From IMG/VR virus record IMGVR_UViG_3300009370_000017, positions 1 to 64,000 of that record: DNA of 64,000 nucleotides; one strand, given 5' to 3'. This document shows, in pieces, positions 22,063-29,576 of this stretch; the stretch's first letter is position 1, and every line of letters begins with the position of its first letter. Position numbers and translations under genes: made by a program. This stretch comes from a virus. Below the pieces are notes generated by a model. The model did no database searches and was not told the origin of the DNA. It saw only the letters and a program-made list of their open reading frames with translations.

Positions 22063-24279
22063 ATGAGTGATAAAGAAAAAGTTCTGAAACATTTTAATCC
22101 CATGAAACTTCGTGAAAAATATAGTGCGAAGAATTTTTCTAATAATAGAGGAAATAATTATTCTTCATTTTGGTTAGATAATGATTGGGATAGGTCATCT
22201 TCATTTTTTGATGATGAAGAAGAAAAACCTAAAGGACCAGATTTAATTGCATTAGCATCTTATAGAAGAGCTATTGCAAATTTTGTTAATATTGTAACAA
22301 GTAAAAATATTCCTGTTACTTTTAATTCAAGTGGAGATTCTTATACTGATGGTAAAAAAGTTGTTATATCATCGAAGTTAGATGATAAACTATTTGATAG
22401 TACAGTTGGATTAGCACTTCATGAAGGTTCTCATATTTTACTTTCAGATTTTGATTTTTTGAAACAACTTGAAGTTAATATTCCTAAAGAATATTATGAT
22501 AGAGGTTTTGTTAAGGGTTATAATCAACATGAAGTTAAAGTTCATATTAAAAACTTATTAAACTTTGTAGAAGATAGACGAATTGATTATCATATCTTTA
22601 AAAACTCTCCTGGTTATAAAGGTTATTATCATTCAATGTATGATAAATATTTTAGAGCTAAAGTTGTTGATAAAGCATTAAAATCTGATGAATATACTGA
22701 TGAGAATTGGGATTCATATATTTTCAGAATTATTAATCTTACTAATACAAATACTAATTTAAAAGCAGTTAAGGGTTTAAAAAGTATTTGGAAAGTTGTT
22801 GATTTAAAAAACATTAATAGGTTAAAAAATACTGAAGATGCTTTTAATGTGGCTCTTGAAGTTTATAGTGTTATTTTAGATAATGTTCCTGATGGAAATG
22901 AAAAAACTAATAAAGATACTGGCGAAGTTTCTTATGAAAGAGCTGATGGAAGCGGTTCTACAGAAGGAAAAAATTCAGATTCTTCTGAAAACGCTCCTGA
23001 ATCAAAAGAAATGTCAGATAAAGAATTTAAAGATTTTCTTGAAGCGGTAGAAGAAGGTAATACAGATTTTAATGAATCTTCAATGAGTGGTGGTAGTGGT
23101 TCTGATGAAGGTAAGGAAAGTGGTAAAAAAGTTGGTGGTAGTAAAGTTTCTAATTCATCAAAATCTTCTGATGAAAGAACTCTTTCAGATTCACAGAAAA
23201 AACAATTAGAAAAAGCTATTACAAAACAAAAGAAATTTATGGAAGGTGAAATAACCAAAAAGAAAGTTTCTAAAAAAGATAAAGCTGCTATTGACGCCAT
23301 AGAATCAGCAGGAATGAGTTATAAAGAAGTTGGTAAAGATTATAAAGAAAATTCTTATAGTGAAGGTGTTTCTAAAACCAAATGTATTGTAGTTAAAAAT
23401 CTTACTAAAGAACTTGTAGATAGTAGTACTATTGATATGTTGAGAAAATATTATTATAGAGAAGAAGAACAAGACGAAAATATTTCTGAAGGTTTAAGAC
23501 TTGGAACTATTCTTGGTAGAAAACTTTCTGTTAGAACTGAATCAAGAGATACTAAGTATACAAGAAAGAATACAGGAAGAATTGATAAAAGATTAATTGC
23601 TGAATTGGGTTTTGGTAGTGATAATGTTTTTAGTCAAACTTTCGTGGATAGTTATCCTGACGCTTTTCTTCACATTTCAGTTGACGCTAGTGGTTCTATG
23701 GGTGGAGATAAATGGAATAAAACTATTAAGTCAGTTGTAGCGATGGTTAAAGCTATTGATATGATTGAGGGTGTGGATGTGGTTGTTTCTTTCCGTTCTA
23801 CTCAGAGAAATAGTTCGAATAGAAGAAGAAGTAGTAGTAGTGGTGATTATCCTATTATGTTAATCGCTTATGATTCTCGTAAAGATAGTTTGGTTAAAGT
23901 TAAAACTTTATGGAAATATATTTCAATTTGTGGAACTACTCCTGAAGGATTATGTTTTGAAGCGGTTATGGATGAAATGGTAGAAGGTATGAATGATAGA
24001 GAATCTTACTTTCTAAACTTTTCAGATGGAATGCCAATGTTTAGTAATGATGAAGTTAGTTATTATTATGATTCGGCTTTAAATCATACTAAGTCAATGG
24101 TAAAGAAAATTAAAGAACGTGGTGTTCAGGTTCTGTCTTATTACATTGGAGATTCTTATGATAGACGGGATAACATGAAAGATTTTAAAACAATGTATGG
24201 TAAAGATTCACAATTTGTAGATGTAACTTCCGTAACGGCTGTTGCAAGAACAATGAATAAAAAATTCTTAGAAAAATAA
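22063..24279 (+). CDS. VWA-domain protein, CobT-like partner of the MoxR ATPase
   Basis: A 738-residue protein with a C-terminal von Willebrand A domain. The metal-ion-dependent adhesion site reads VDASGSMGG (DxSxS, about residue 543-551), with ICGTTPEG and NFSDGMPMF giving the other metal contacts. The N-terminal half has ALHEGSHILLSDFDF near residue 124, a zinc-protease-like HEGSH, and an acidic low-complexity middle with many Ser, Glu and Lys. This N-terminal peptidase-like fold plus VWA resembles CobT and other VWA partners of MoxR/CobS ATPases. The ATPase gene is at 2312 and carries the same promoter. No normal ribosome site precedes the ATG. Target of the pair unknown. Confidence 0.88.
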   Translation: MSDKEKVLKHFNPMKLREKYSAKNFSNNRGNNYSSFWLDNDWDRSSSFFDDEEEKPKGPDLIALASYRRAIANFVNIVTSKNIPVTFNSSGDSYTDGKKVVISSKLDDKLFDSTVGLALHEGSHILLSDFDFLKQLEVNIPKEYYDRGFVKGYNQHEVKVHIKNLLNFVEDRRIDYHIFKNSPGYKGYYHSMYDKYFRAKVVDKALKSDEYTDENWDSYIFRIINLTNTNTNLKAVKGLKSIWKVVDLKNINRLKNTEDAFNVALEVYSVILDNVPDGNEKTNKDTGEVSYERADGSGSTEGKNSDSSENAPESKEMSDKEFKDFLEAVEEGNTDFNESSMSGGSGSDEGKESGKKVGGSKVSNSSKSSDERTLSDSQKKQLEKAITKQKKFMEGEITKKKVSKKDKAAIDAIESAGMSYKEVGKDYKENSYSEGVSKTKCIVVKNLTKELVDSSTIDMLRKYYYREEEQDENISEGLRLGTILGRKLSVRTESRDTKYTRKNTGRIDKRLIAELGFGSDNVFSQTFVDSYPDAFLHISVDASGSMGGDKWNKTIKSVVAMVKAIDMIEGVDVVVSFRSTQRNSSNRRRSSSSGDYPIMLIAYDSRKDSLVKVKTLWKYISICGTTPEGLCFEAVMDEMVEGMNDRESYFLNFSDGMPMFSNDEVSYYYDSALNHTKSMVKKIKERGVQVLSYYIGDSYDRRDNMKDFKTMYGKDSQFVDVTSVTAVARTMNKKFLEK

Positions 24280-24293
24280 AAAAAGGAAATAAC

Positions 24294-24374
24294 ATGGAAA
24301 GACTAAAAGAGTTTGGAACATTATTATTTATGTTTTTTGTATTTTATGTTTTTATAGTTATTGGAAACGTGTAG
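24294..24374 (+). CDS. tiny membrane peptide, 26 residues
   Basis: An ATG at 24294 preceded by AAAAGGAAA. The product is almost wholly hydrophobic (LLFMFFVFYVFIVIGNV) after a short charged start, so it would be a single membrane helix. Function unknown. The next gene starts nine bases after its stop. Confidence 0.55.
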   Translation: MERLKEFGTLLFMFFVFYVFIVIGNV

Positions 24375-24382
24375 GAGTTAAA

Positions 24383-24577
24383 ATGACAAAAGAAGAGATT
24401 CTAACAGAATTAGAATCAATTGGTTATCAACTAGATTCAACATCTAATGGTTTTGTTGAAAATGATTCTGATTTAAGTGGTGCAAAAACTGATTTAAATT
24501 GTTTGATTGACAATTTAGAAAAAAAAGTGATCGCAGAAAATTTAAAATATGAAGATATTCAGATAGATGGGTGCTGA
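24383..24577 (+). CDS. hypothetical protein, 64 residues
   Basis: Not recognised. Acidic, soluble and helical. AGGAG precedes the ATG. The C-terminus overlaps the next frame by up to 11 bases. No motif or membrane segment is visible. Confidence 0.65.
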   Translation: MTKEEILTELESIGYQLDSTSNGFVENDSDLSGAKTDLNCLIDNLEKKVIAENLKYEDIQIDGC

Positions 24578-24989
24578 TATGAGATTACCAAGTAAAAAAG
24601 AAGTAAAAGCTATTAAAGAATCTAGTAGAAAAAAAGTTTATTCGAAATCTGATAAAGTTGTAGCACAGATGGAAGAAGAATGGCCAGAAATGACTAAAGA
24701 GTTTAAAAGATTACAACATGAACAATATGTGTTGTTCTTACATAAGCAACATGATTATGGTCCAGGTAATATAAGTGTTGGCACACAATTAAAAACAGCT
24801 GAAGATATTAAACTATCTTTAATGGGTTTGTGGTTTAGAATGAATGATAAGATTCAAAGATTGAAAACTTTATTGATGAGTGGTAGAAATAATGCAGTAG
24901 AGGGCGAACCTATGGAAGATGCTTTTCTCGATGTATCTAATTATGGTATAATGGCAACAATTGTAAAAAATGGAAAGTGGGGTAAATAA
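24567..24989 (+). CDS. DUF1599 / Nmad1-like protein
   Basis: A 140-residue protein resembling the 'nucleotide modification associated domain 1' (DUF1599) family. The family-like segments are LFLHKQHDYGPGNISVGTQL (about 56-75), LSLMGLWFRMNDKIQRLKTLL (about 83-103), and EPMEDAFLDVSNYGIMATI (about 113-131). Members are found next to phage nucleotide- or base-modification genes, but the reaction is not settled. The start could be the ATG at 24567 or the one at 24579; the first overlaps the previous gene. It agrees with other hints of DNA modification in this genome. Confidence 0.75.
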   Translation: MGADMRLPSKKEVKAIKESSRKKVYSKSDKVVAQMEEEWPEMTKEFKRLQHEQYVLFLHKQHDYGPGNISVGTQLKTAEDIKLSLMGLWFRMNDKIQRLKTLLMSGRNNAVEGEPMEDAFLDVSNYGIMATIVKNGKWGK

Positions 24990-25432
24990 TGGTACGTAAA
25001 CAGAAAATAACATATCATAGTTATTATGAAGGTAGTATAAGATATTTGGCTTGTAGTGTATGTGGACATTATCAAAGTGTGGGTGAAGAAGCAGTTGCAG
25101 TAAAATGTAGTAATTGTACTGCAAGATATATGATGTCTAAGTTTCCACCTGAAGAAAATAAGTCAACATATAAACCTACAGGTCGTCCACCAGGATGGCA
25201 TTGGATGGCAGAGTTTGTTGATAAAGATGGTAATGTATTTCATAGAGGTAAAGAACAACCTAAGTTAAAAGGTACTTTAGCGCCAACTAAAGTGAAAGAA
25301 CCAAAGAAAAAAACTAAGCGTCGTTCACAGGATGAGATACTTGTAGCAAAGTATAAAGAAAAACAAGCATTGAAAAGAGCAATTAAGAAACAGAAGAAGT
25401 TTCTTAATCATGATATAGATAAGAATAAATAA
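24989..25432 (+). CDS. zinc-ribbon protein with basic tail, 147 residues
   Basis: The first 45 residues carry LACSVCGHYQS and VKCSNCTARY, two CxxC pairs that form a zinc ribbon. The rest has a Trp/Pro-rich segment (RPPGWHWMAEFVD) and a long Lys/Arg tail. It is likely to bind nucleic acid. Function unknown. It shares the final A of the previous stop as its first base, and its own stop overlaps the next gene's start in the same way (TAATG). Confidence 0.75.
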   Translation: MVRKQKITYHSYYEGSIRYLACSVCGHYQSVGEEAVAVKCSNCTARYMMSKFPPEENKSTYKPTGRPPGWHWMAEFVDKDGNVFHRGKEQPKLKGTLAPTKVKEPKKKTKRRSQDEILVAKYKEKQALKRAIKKQKKFLNHDIDKNK

Positions 25433-26016
25433 TGACAAAAGAAGAATTACAATTGTCGTGGACTAAATCACAATATAATCCTATGTCAAATAATGAGATT
25501 CTTATAGATCAGTTGTTGTTTGAAATTGCTAATGATTCAAATTCATCTTCTTTTAGAGAAGGAGTAACCAAATTACAATTAGGATTATTGAAATCGGAAT
25601 CAAAGCATGGGTATGATGATGATTTTTCAGCTATTGAAGTGAAACCACAAAACTTTTCTGGTAAAAGTAAAGTTAATGGGGCTGGAAATTTTAATGATAT
25701 GACTTGGAGGCGGCATAAGAAATATTTAAATGAAGAAATGATTTTATTAAAATCTGGATTTTATTATGGAAAATTAATTTTCATTACAAAATTTAAATAT
25801 GAAATAATTGCACCTAAAATAGAACAACGTTTAATGAAATTTCTTCCTGATGGTGATCAAGTTGGAAAGTATGATAGGTGGGGAACATTTACAGTAGATG
25901 ATTGGAAATTAGATTATAAATTAGAATATCTTTCCCCAAATATTGAAAAGTATCAGAGTGGAATGACAGGTAAGTTATATAACATACTTAATGAAAGGAA
26001 TTATAATGGCTCGTAA
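25432..26016 (+). CDS. possible PD-(D/E)XK nuclease, 194 residues
   Basis: Contains KHGYDDDFSAIEVKPQNFSG around residues 59-78. An acidic cluster followed by a strand ending in ExK is the core of PD-(D/E)XK nucleases, as in restriction enzymes and resolvases. GAGNFNDMTWRRHKKY follows and could be part of the same active-site region. No membrane segment or signal. The family is too diverse for a firm call by eye. It overlaps the next gene by 11 bases. Confidence 0.55.
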   Translation: MTKEELQLSWTKSQYNPMSNNEILIDQLLFEIANDSNSSSFREGVTKLQLGLLKSESKHGYDDDFSAIEVKPQNFSGKSKVNGAGNFNDMTWRRHKKYLNEEMILLKSGFYYGKLIFITKFKYEIIAPKIEQRLMKFLPDGDQVGKYDRWGTFTVDDWKLDYKLEYLSPNIEKYQSGMTGKLYNILNERNYNGS

Positions 26017-26215
26017 AAAGAAAAAGAAAGTTATACCGTTTCACATAAAACATAATTTAAAACAATATATGTTATTAGATGGTACTAGATATTGGGCAGC
26101 GGATGATGAAGATGCTTTGTTATATAGAAATTTTGTTTTAAAGTTAAAGGGACCTGAAGTGGCAGGGATTTTCACAAATGGAATGTTATTTAAGGAAGTA
26201 GGAGTAGATGTATAA
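26006..26215 (+). CDS. hypothetical protein with basic N-terminus, 69 residues
   Basis: The ATG at 26006 has AAAGGAA before it and starts MARKKKKKVIPF, overlapping the end of the previous gene. The rest is a compact segment with YWAADDEDALLYRNFVLKL. Not recognised. Its stop overlaps the next start. Confidence 0.68.
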   Translation: MARKKKKKVIPFHIKHNLKQYMLLDGTRYWAADDEDALLYRNFVLKLKGPEVAGIFTNGMLFKEVGVDV

Positions 26216-26499
26216 TGCCACCAGATTATAATACACATGGGTCTTGGGTAAAGAGTAACCCAAGAAAAGGTGTGGATAGGATCTTAAAAAAGATTAAACA
26301 TTTAAGAACAACTTTTTTACAATTTGCTCAAGAAAGATCAATGCCTGGCGCATGGACATCTGAAATGAATAGAGATTTTGAATTTATTGAGCAAATGGAA
26401 ACAGATTATGCAATTCGCCACAAATTACTTCCAGGTGATATGCGACATTGTAATAAACTATATAATTACTATAGTATAATTTATGCAAAAAATAATTAA
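26215..26499 (+). CDS. hypothetical protein, 94 residues
   Basis: Not recognised. A soluble, basic, helical protein starting MPPDYNTHGSWVKSNP. It overlaps the previous gene by one base and the deformylase gene by 17 bases. No motif seen. Confidence 0.68.
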   Translation: MPPDYNTHGSWVKSNPRKGVDRILKKIKHLRTTFLQFAQERSMPGAWTSEMNRDFEFIEQMETDYAIRHKLLPGDMRHCNKLYNYYSIIYAKNN

Positions 26500-27076
26500 T
26501 TGTTTCAAAGAAGACAATCCAGTTATAAATAAAAAACTGAGGAAGGTTTCAATAGATGAAGGACTTAAAATTGCCGAGATTTTATTCACTACACTCAATG
26601 AGAGGAAAGATGGAATTGGTCTTGCGGCTAACCAAGTGGGTATTGATGCTAGTGTTGCTGTGGTTAATGTTAGGGAGCCGCTTATTCTAATTAATCCTGT
26701 TATTAAAGAACAATGGGATGAGATAGATTATTATGAGGGTTGTTTAAGTTATCCAAAAAAAGGTGTACACACTAAACGATATAAAAATGTAGTTATTAAA
26801 ACTGAACAAGAAGAATGTGATTGGTATTTTAGTGGTGCAGAAAATCCGTCAAAGGGAACAGGTAGTTGGGAAGAATTAGATAATAATAAACAAGATGAGG
26901 AATTACGAATACTTGAATCAGTTTGTATTCAACATGAAATTGATCATTTAAATGGTGTATCTTGTATTGATAAAGCAATAGATATTACTGTTAAAGTTGA
27001 AAAGAAGCCAGGTAGAAATGAACCTTGTCATTGTGGTAGTGGTAAGAAATATAAAAAATGTTGTATAAAAAAATGA
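26483..27076 (+). CDS. def: peptide deformylase fused to a SEC-C zinc motif
   Basis: A 197-residue peptide deformylase, the metal enzyme that removes formyl from nascent protein N-termini. All three motifs are present: GIGLAANQ (44-51), EGCLS (85-89) and QHEIDHLNG (150-158), with Cys87, His151 and His155 as metal ligands and Glu152 as the catalytic residue. A C-terminal SEC-C motif follows at 177-194 (RNEPCHCGSGKKYKKCC), a zinc knuckle better known from the end of SecA. Phage deformylases are known, but this fusion is unusual; it might help bind the ribosome. The insert at about 108-140 is also unusual. It overlaps the next gene by four bases. Confidence 0.93.
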   Translation: MQKIINCFKEDNPVINKKLRKVSIDEGLKIAEILFTTLNERKDGIGLAANQVGIDASVAVVNVREPLILINPVIKEQWDEIDYYEGCLSYPKKGVHTKRYKNVVIKTEQEECDWYFSGAENPSKGTGSWEELDNNKQDEELRILESVCIQHEIDHLNGVSCIDKAIDITVKVEKKPGRNEPCHCGSGKKYKKCCIKK

Positions 27077-27219
27077 ATAAAGTTATTTGGATAATATGGT
27101 TATTGTTAACAATAGCATGGCATTATTATTTTCCAAATGCTATACCATTTGATGATGTGGCTGTTGCAACTATTTTATCTATATTCGCAATTTATGTACA
27201 TAGGAATTTCACATCTTAG
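27073..27219 (+). CDS. small membrane protein, 48 residues
   Basis: An ATG at 27073 overlaps the deformylase stop (ATGA). The product has two short hydrophobic stretches (VIWIIWLLLTIAWHYYF and VAVATILSIFAIYV). Function unknown. The next open frame begins in a different register around its stop and lacks an ordinary start until 27342. Confidence 0.6.
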   Translation: MNKVIWIIWLLLTIAWHYYFPNAIPFDDVAVATILSIFAIYVHRNFTS

Positions 27220-27341
27220 AAAGAGAAAAATTAATAATAAAATTAGAAGATTTACGAACACGAATAGAAACGTGGGCGGCTGAATATGGTTATGAAAATA
27301 TCAGTAACGCTAATGAGACTCGTAATGATGAAGGTGAAATA

Positions 27342-27527
27342 GTGTGGAGTCGTACTGATTGGGCATATGTTGATGACTTACATAATGGTCTTATTAATAA
27401 TGACGAATATTATTATGGTAAAAAAACATTGGAAGATTTAAATAGATTGTGGAAAAAATATTCAATGGTAGAAACTTGGAAAAGAGAAGAAGTATTTAGA
27501 AAAGCAAAAAAAGAAGTTTTTGATTGA
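27342..27527 (+). CDS. hypothetical protein, start uncertain
   Basis: From the GTG at 27342 the product has 61 residues, but coding-like sequence in the same frame continues upstream to 27204. That upstream part reads LEREKLIIKLEDLRTRIETW and looks helical and protein-like, yet has no ATG, GTG or TTG. Either the gene uses a rare start, or it is joined by a -1 frameshift to the membrane protein ending at 27219, or the sequence has an error. The frame ends in TTGA, which also provides the next gene's TTG. Function unknown. Confidence 0.55.
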   Translation: MWSRTDWAYVDDLHNGLINNDEYYYGKKTLEDLNRLWKKYSMVETWKREEVFRKAKKEVFD

Positions 27528-27712
27528 TTAAATGGGTTATAAACAAGTGGTATAAACATAGTCCTATGTGTGTATGTGGATATAGAATGAAACCTAATGA
27601 TAAAAGAAAATTCCAAACAGAAGATAGTTGGGAATGTTTATTTACTAAAAAATGTGGTTGGGAAACATATCAGACTTTAAATGGTAAATTACATTGGTTG
27701 AGAAAAAATTGA
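27524..27712 (+). CDS. possible zinc-binding protein, 62 residues
   Basis: A TTG start at 27524 overlaps the preceding stop. The product has CVCGYRM near residue 16, then a Cys in WECLF and another in KKCGWE, an arrangement that could bind one zinc ion. Basic, with several Trp. Function unknown. Its stop overlaps the next TTG start in the same TTGA fashion. Confidence 0.6.
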   Translation: MIKWVINKWYKHSPMCVCGYRMKPNDKRKFQTEDSWECLFTKKCGWETYQTLNGKLHWLRKN

Positions 27713-28518
27713 AGATAGCTATTTGTGGAGATAGTTTTGGTGCTACTGTATCTGAACGGTCATGGCCTTCATTATTACAAGAAGAATATGATGCAGAAAT
27801 AGTATGTAGAGGAGAAAAAGGTTGGAGTTTATTTCATGCATATGAGAGATTATTAGAAAATATTGATGGAGTAGATTATATTATATTTTGTATTACAGAC
27901 CCAAGTAGATTATCTAGTCCTTTTAAAGTACCAATTTCAGTTGGCGACATTTATGATAATAAAGCTTATGAACATTTTGATAAGAAAAAATTTCATATTC
28001 ATAAACATGGAATTCCATCTACAAGATTTAATGCTGAAGAATTACGAACTGCTATAAAATATTATTATAAAATGTTATATGATGATACTTATATGGAAAT
28101 TGTACAAAAAGGATTATTGAAAGAAATAGAAGATGTTGTAAAAGATTATAAATGTATATTTTTAAAAAGTTTTAATACTAGCTTTCCAAGTGATTATATT
28201 CCAAAAAAAGTAGTTTGGGGAAATTTAAATTTATATCAAGATATTTCTTTAAAAGAAGTTGGGTTAATGTCAAAAGAAGAAATAGAATTTATGGGTGATA
28301 AAGGATTATATTTTATGGGCGATCCAAGATTAAATCATATAAATGAAGAAAATAATTATAATTTGTTTTCCGTTTTGAGAGATATTATAGATGAAGATAA
28401 TTGGGATTCAAGAGAAGTGAATATGGATAAATACTTTTCACATTTAGATGGAGTTACAGAAAAACAAATTAAAAATGCAGTTAATAAAATTTCAAAGAAA
28501 AGTAGGATTAAACATTGA
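27709..28518 (+). CDS. SGNH-hydrolase-like protein
   Basis: A protein of about 269 residues beginning KIAICGDSFGATVSERSWPSLL, with the GDSxG block that carries the nucleophilic Ser in SGNH/GDSL esterases. A later DPRLNHINEENNY supplies the Asp-x-x-His pair expected near the C-terminal end. Such enzymes remove acetyl or acyl groups from glycans or lipids. It is cytoplasmic, with no signal. The TTG at 27709 is preferred because it overlaps the preceding stop and has GAG at a suitable distance; the TTG at 27694 would add five residues. It may serve glycan or lipid modification. Confidence 0.75.
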   Translation: MKIAICGDSFGATVSERSWPSLLQEEYDAEIVCRGEKGWSLFHAYERLLENIDGVDYIIFCITDPSRLSSPFKVPISVGDIYDNKAYEHFDKKKFHIHKHGIPSTRFNAEELRTAIKYYYKMLYDDTYMEIVQKGLLKEIEDVVKDYKCIFLKSFNTSFPSDYIPKKVVWGNLNLYQDISLKEVGLMSKEEIEFMGDKGLYFMGDPRLNHINEENNYNLFSVLRDIIDEDNWDSREVNMDKYFSHLDGVTEKQIKNAVNKISKKSRIKH

Positions 28519-28634
28519 TAAAAACATTTTTTATTAGCACAGTAGTTTTAATTATAGTATTAACATGGCTTACTGAAAGAGATTGGGGTAAGAAAAAAAC
28601 AAAGTGGAATAAAAGAAAGAAGAGATACGAATGA
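28515..28634 (+). CDS. small membrane protein, 39 residues, TTG start
   Basis: A TTG at 28515 overlaps the previous stop (TTGA). One hydrophobic segment (FFISTVVLIIVLTWL) is followed by a strongly basic tail (KKKTKWNKRKKRYE). Its stop overlaps the ATG of the kinase gene. Function unknown. Confidence 0.55.
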   Translation: MIKTFFISTVVLIIVLTWLTERDWGKKKTKWNKRKKRYE

Positions 28635-29098
28635 TATTGTGGTTTACAGGACAGCCAGGTAGTGGTAAAACAACATTGGCAAAAAGATTTATAGATGATA
28701 AGTTAATTAATTTTATGAAAGTGAATCCAAAAGATATTATTCATATTGATGGTGAAGAATTGCGAAACGTAACAAATAATAAAAATTTAACAAAACCAGG
28801 TCGTATATGGAATATAAAATTAGCTATTAATATGGCAAGGTTTTTAGATAATAAAGGTTATATAGTAATAGCATCATTAGTTTCACCATATAGAGATTTA
28901 CGAGAAGAATTAAAAATGGAAAGAAATATAGCAGAGTTCTATTTACATACAACAGAAATACGCGGAAAAGAATCTTATTTTGTAAGTGATTATGAACCAC
29001 CATTACATAACTTTACAGATTTAGATACAGATAAACCAATAGAGGAATGTTTAGATGAAATACTCGCTGTTTATAGGAAAATGGCAGCCGTGGCATAA
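28631..29098 (+). CDS. adenylylsulfate (APS) kinase-like protein
   Basis: A 155-residue P-loop kinase resembling APS kinase (CysC), which phosphorylates APS to PAPS, the sulfate donor of sulfotransferases. Walker A GQPGSGKT is at 7-14, HIDGEELRNV (about 42-51) is the family's substrate-binding segment, and VIASLVSPYRDLREEL (about 79-94) matches the second conserved block. It is slightly shorter than CysC (about 200). Its last 44 bases overlap the next gene, so the C-terminus may be dispensable. With the neighbouring nucleotidyltransferase it could form a sulfate-activation pair, though related phage kinases may act on other substrates. Confidence 0.82.
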   Translation: MILWFTGQPGSGKTTLAKRFIDDKLINFMKVNPKDIIHIDGEELRNVTNNKNLTKPGRIWNIKLAINMARFLDNKGYIVIASLVSPYRDLREELKMERNIAEFYLHTTEIRGKESYFVSDYEPPLHNFTDLDTDKPIEECLDEILAVYRKMAAVA

Positions 29099-29387
29099 AG
29101 GTCATAAGTGGTTGATAGAACAAAGATTAAAGTTAGGTAAAAATATTTTGATAGGAATAAGAGAAATAGAAAATCCTAAATATACGCCAAGAGAAATTAT
29201 GATACAAATATTTCATGAGTTTCCAAATGAAGTAAATGATGGAACGATTGATTTTGTAGAATTACCTGATATAGAGTCTATTAATTATGGAAGAGAAGTT
29301 GGATACGATATAATTGAGCATGAACCACCTGAAGATATAAAAAGAATCTCGGGAACAAAAATAAGGAATCAACGTGGAGATAAATGA
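29055..29387 (+). CDS. HxGH-type nucleotidyltransferase
   Basis: A 110-residue protein with FIGKWQPWHKGHKWLI at residues 6-21, the HxGH nucleotide-binding motif of the cytidylyltransferase/NMNAT/ATP-sulfurylase superfamily, and a C-terminal ISGTKIRNQ that matches the family's ISST.IR block. It would join a nucleotide to a phosphate- or sulfate-bearing partner. Placed against an APS kinase, the simplest idea is a small ATP-sulfurylase-like role, but an NMN or glycerol-phosphate substrate is equally possible. The ATG at 29055 is required to keep the motif and overlaps the kinase gene by 44 bases. Confidence 0.8.
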   Translation: MKYSLFIGKWQPWHKGHKWLIEQRLKLGKNILIGIREIENPKYTPREIMIQIFHEFPNEVNDGTIDFVELPDIESINYGREVGYDIIEHEPPEDIKRISGTKIRNQRGDK

Positions 29388-29517
29388 AATTAAAGAAAAA
29401 TTAGAAGAAGCTTTGGAAGCAGAAAATTGGGATATTATAATTGAAATAATTGGTGATCTTGAAACACAAGAGCATTATGTAAACCCATATGACGCTTATG
29501 ATGAAGATGAAATATAG
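29374..29517 (+). CDS. small acidic protein, 47 residues
   Basis: A GTG at 29374 with AAGGA seven bases upstream opens a 47-residue frame overlapping the end of the nucleotidyltransferase gene. It is acidic and helical (EIKEKLEEALEAENWDIIIEI). Function unknown. Confidence 0.58.
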   Translation: MEINEIKEKLEEALEAENWDIIIEIIGDLETQEHYVNPYDAYDEDEI

Positions 29518-29576
29518 AAGAATAATTGGCAAATTAGAAATGTTAAATGATAATTATTAATAATAAGGAGTTAAAT

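Noticed and set aside
22932-23300. Minus-strand frame of 122 codons opposite the VWA gene
   Set aside because: A Ser/Leu/Phe-rich mirror of the acidic low-complexity region; no start signal.
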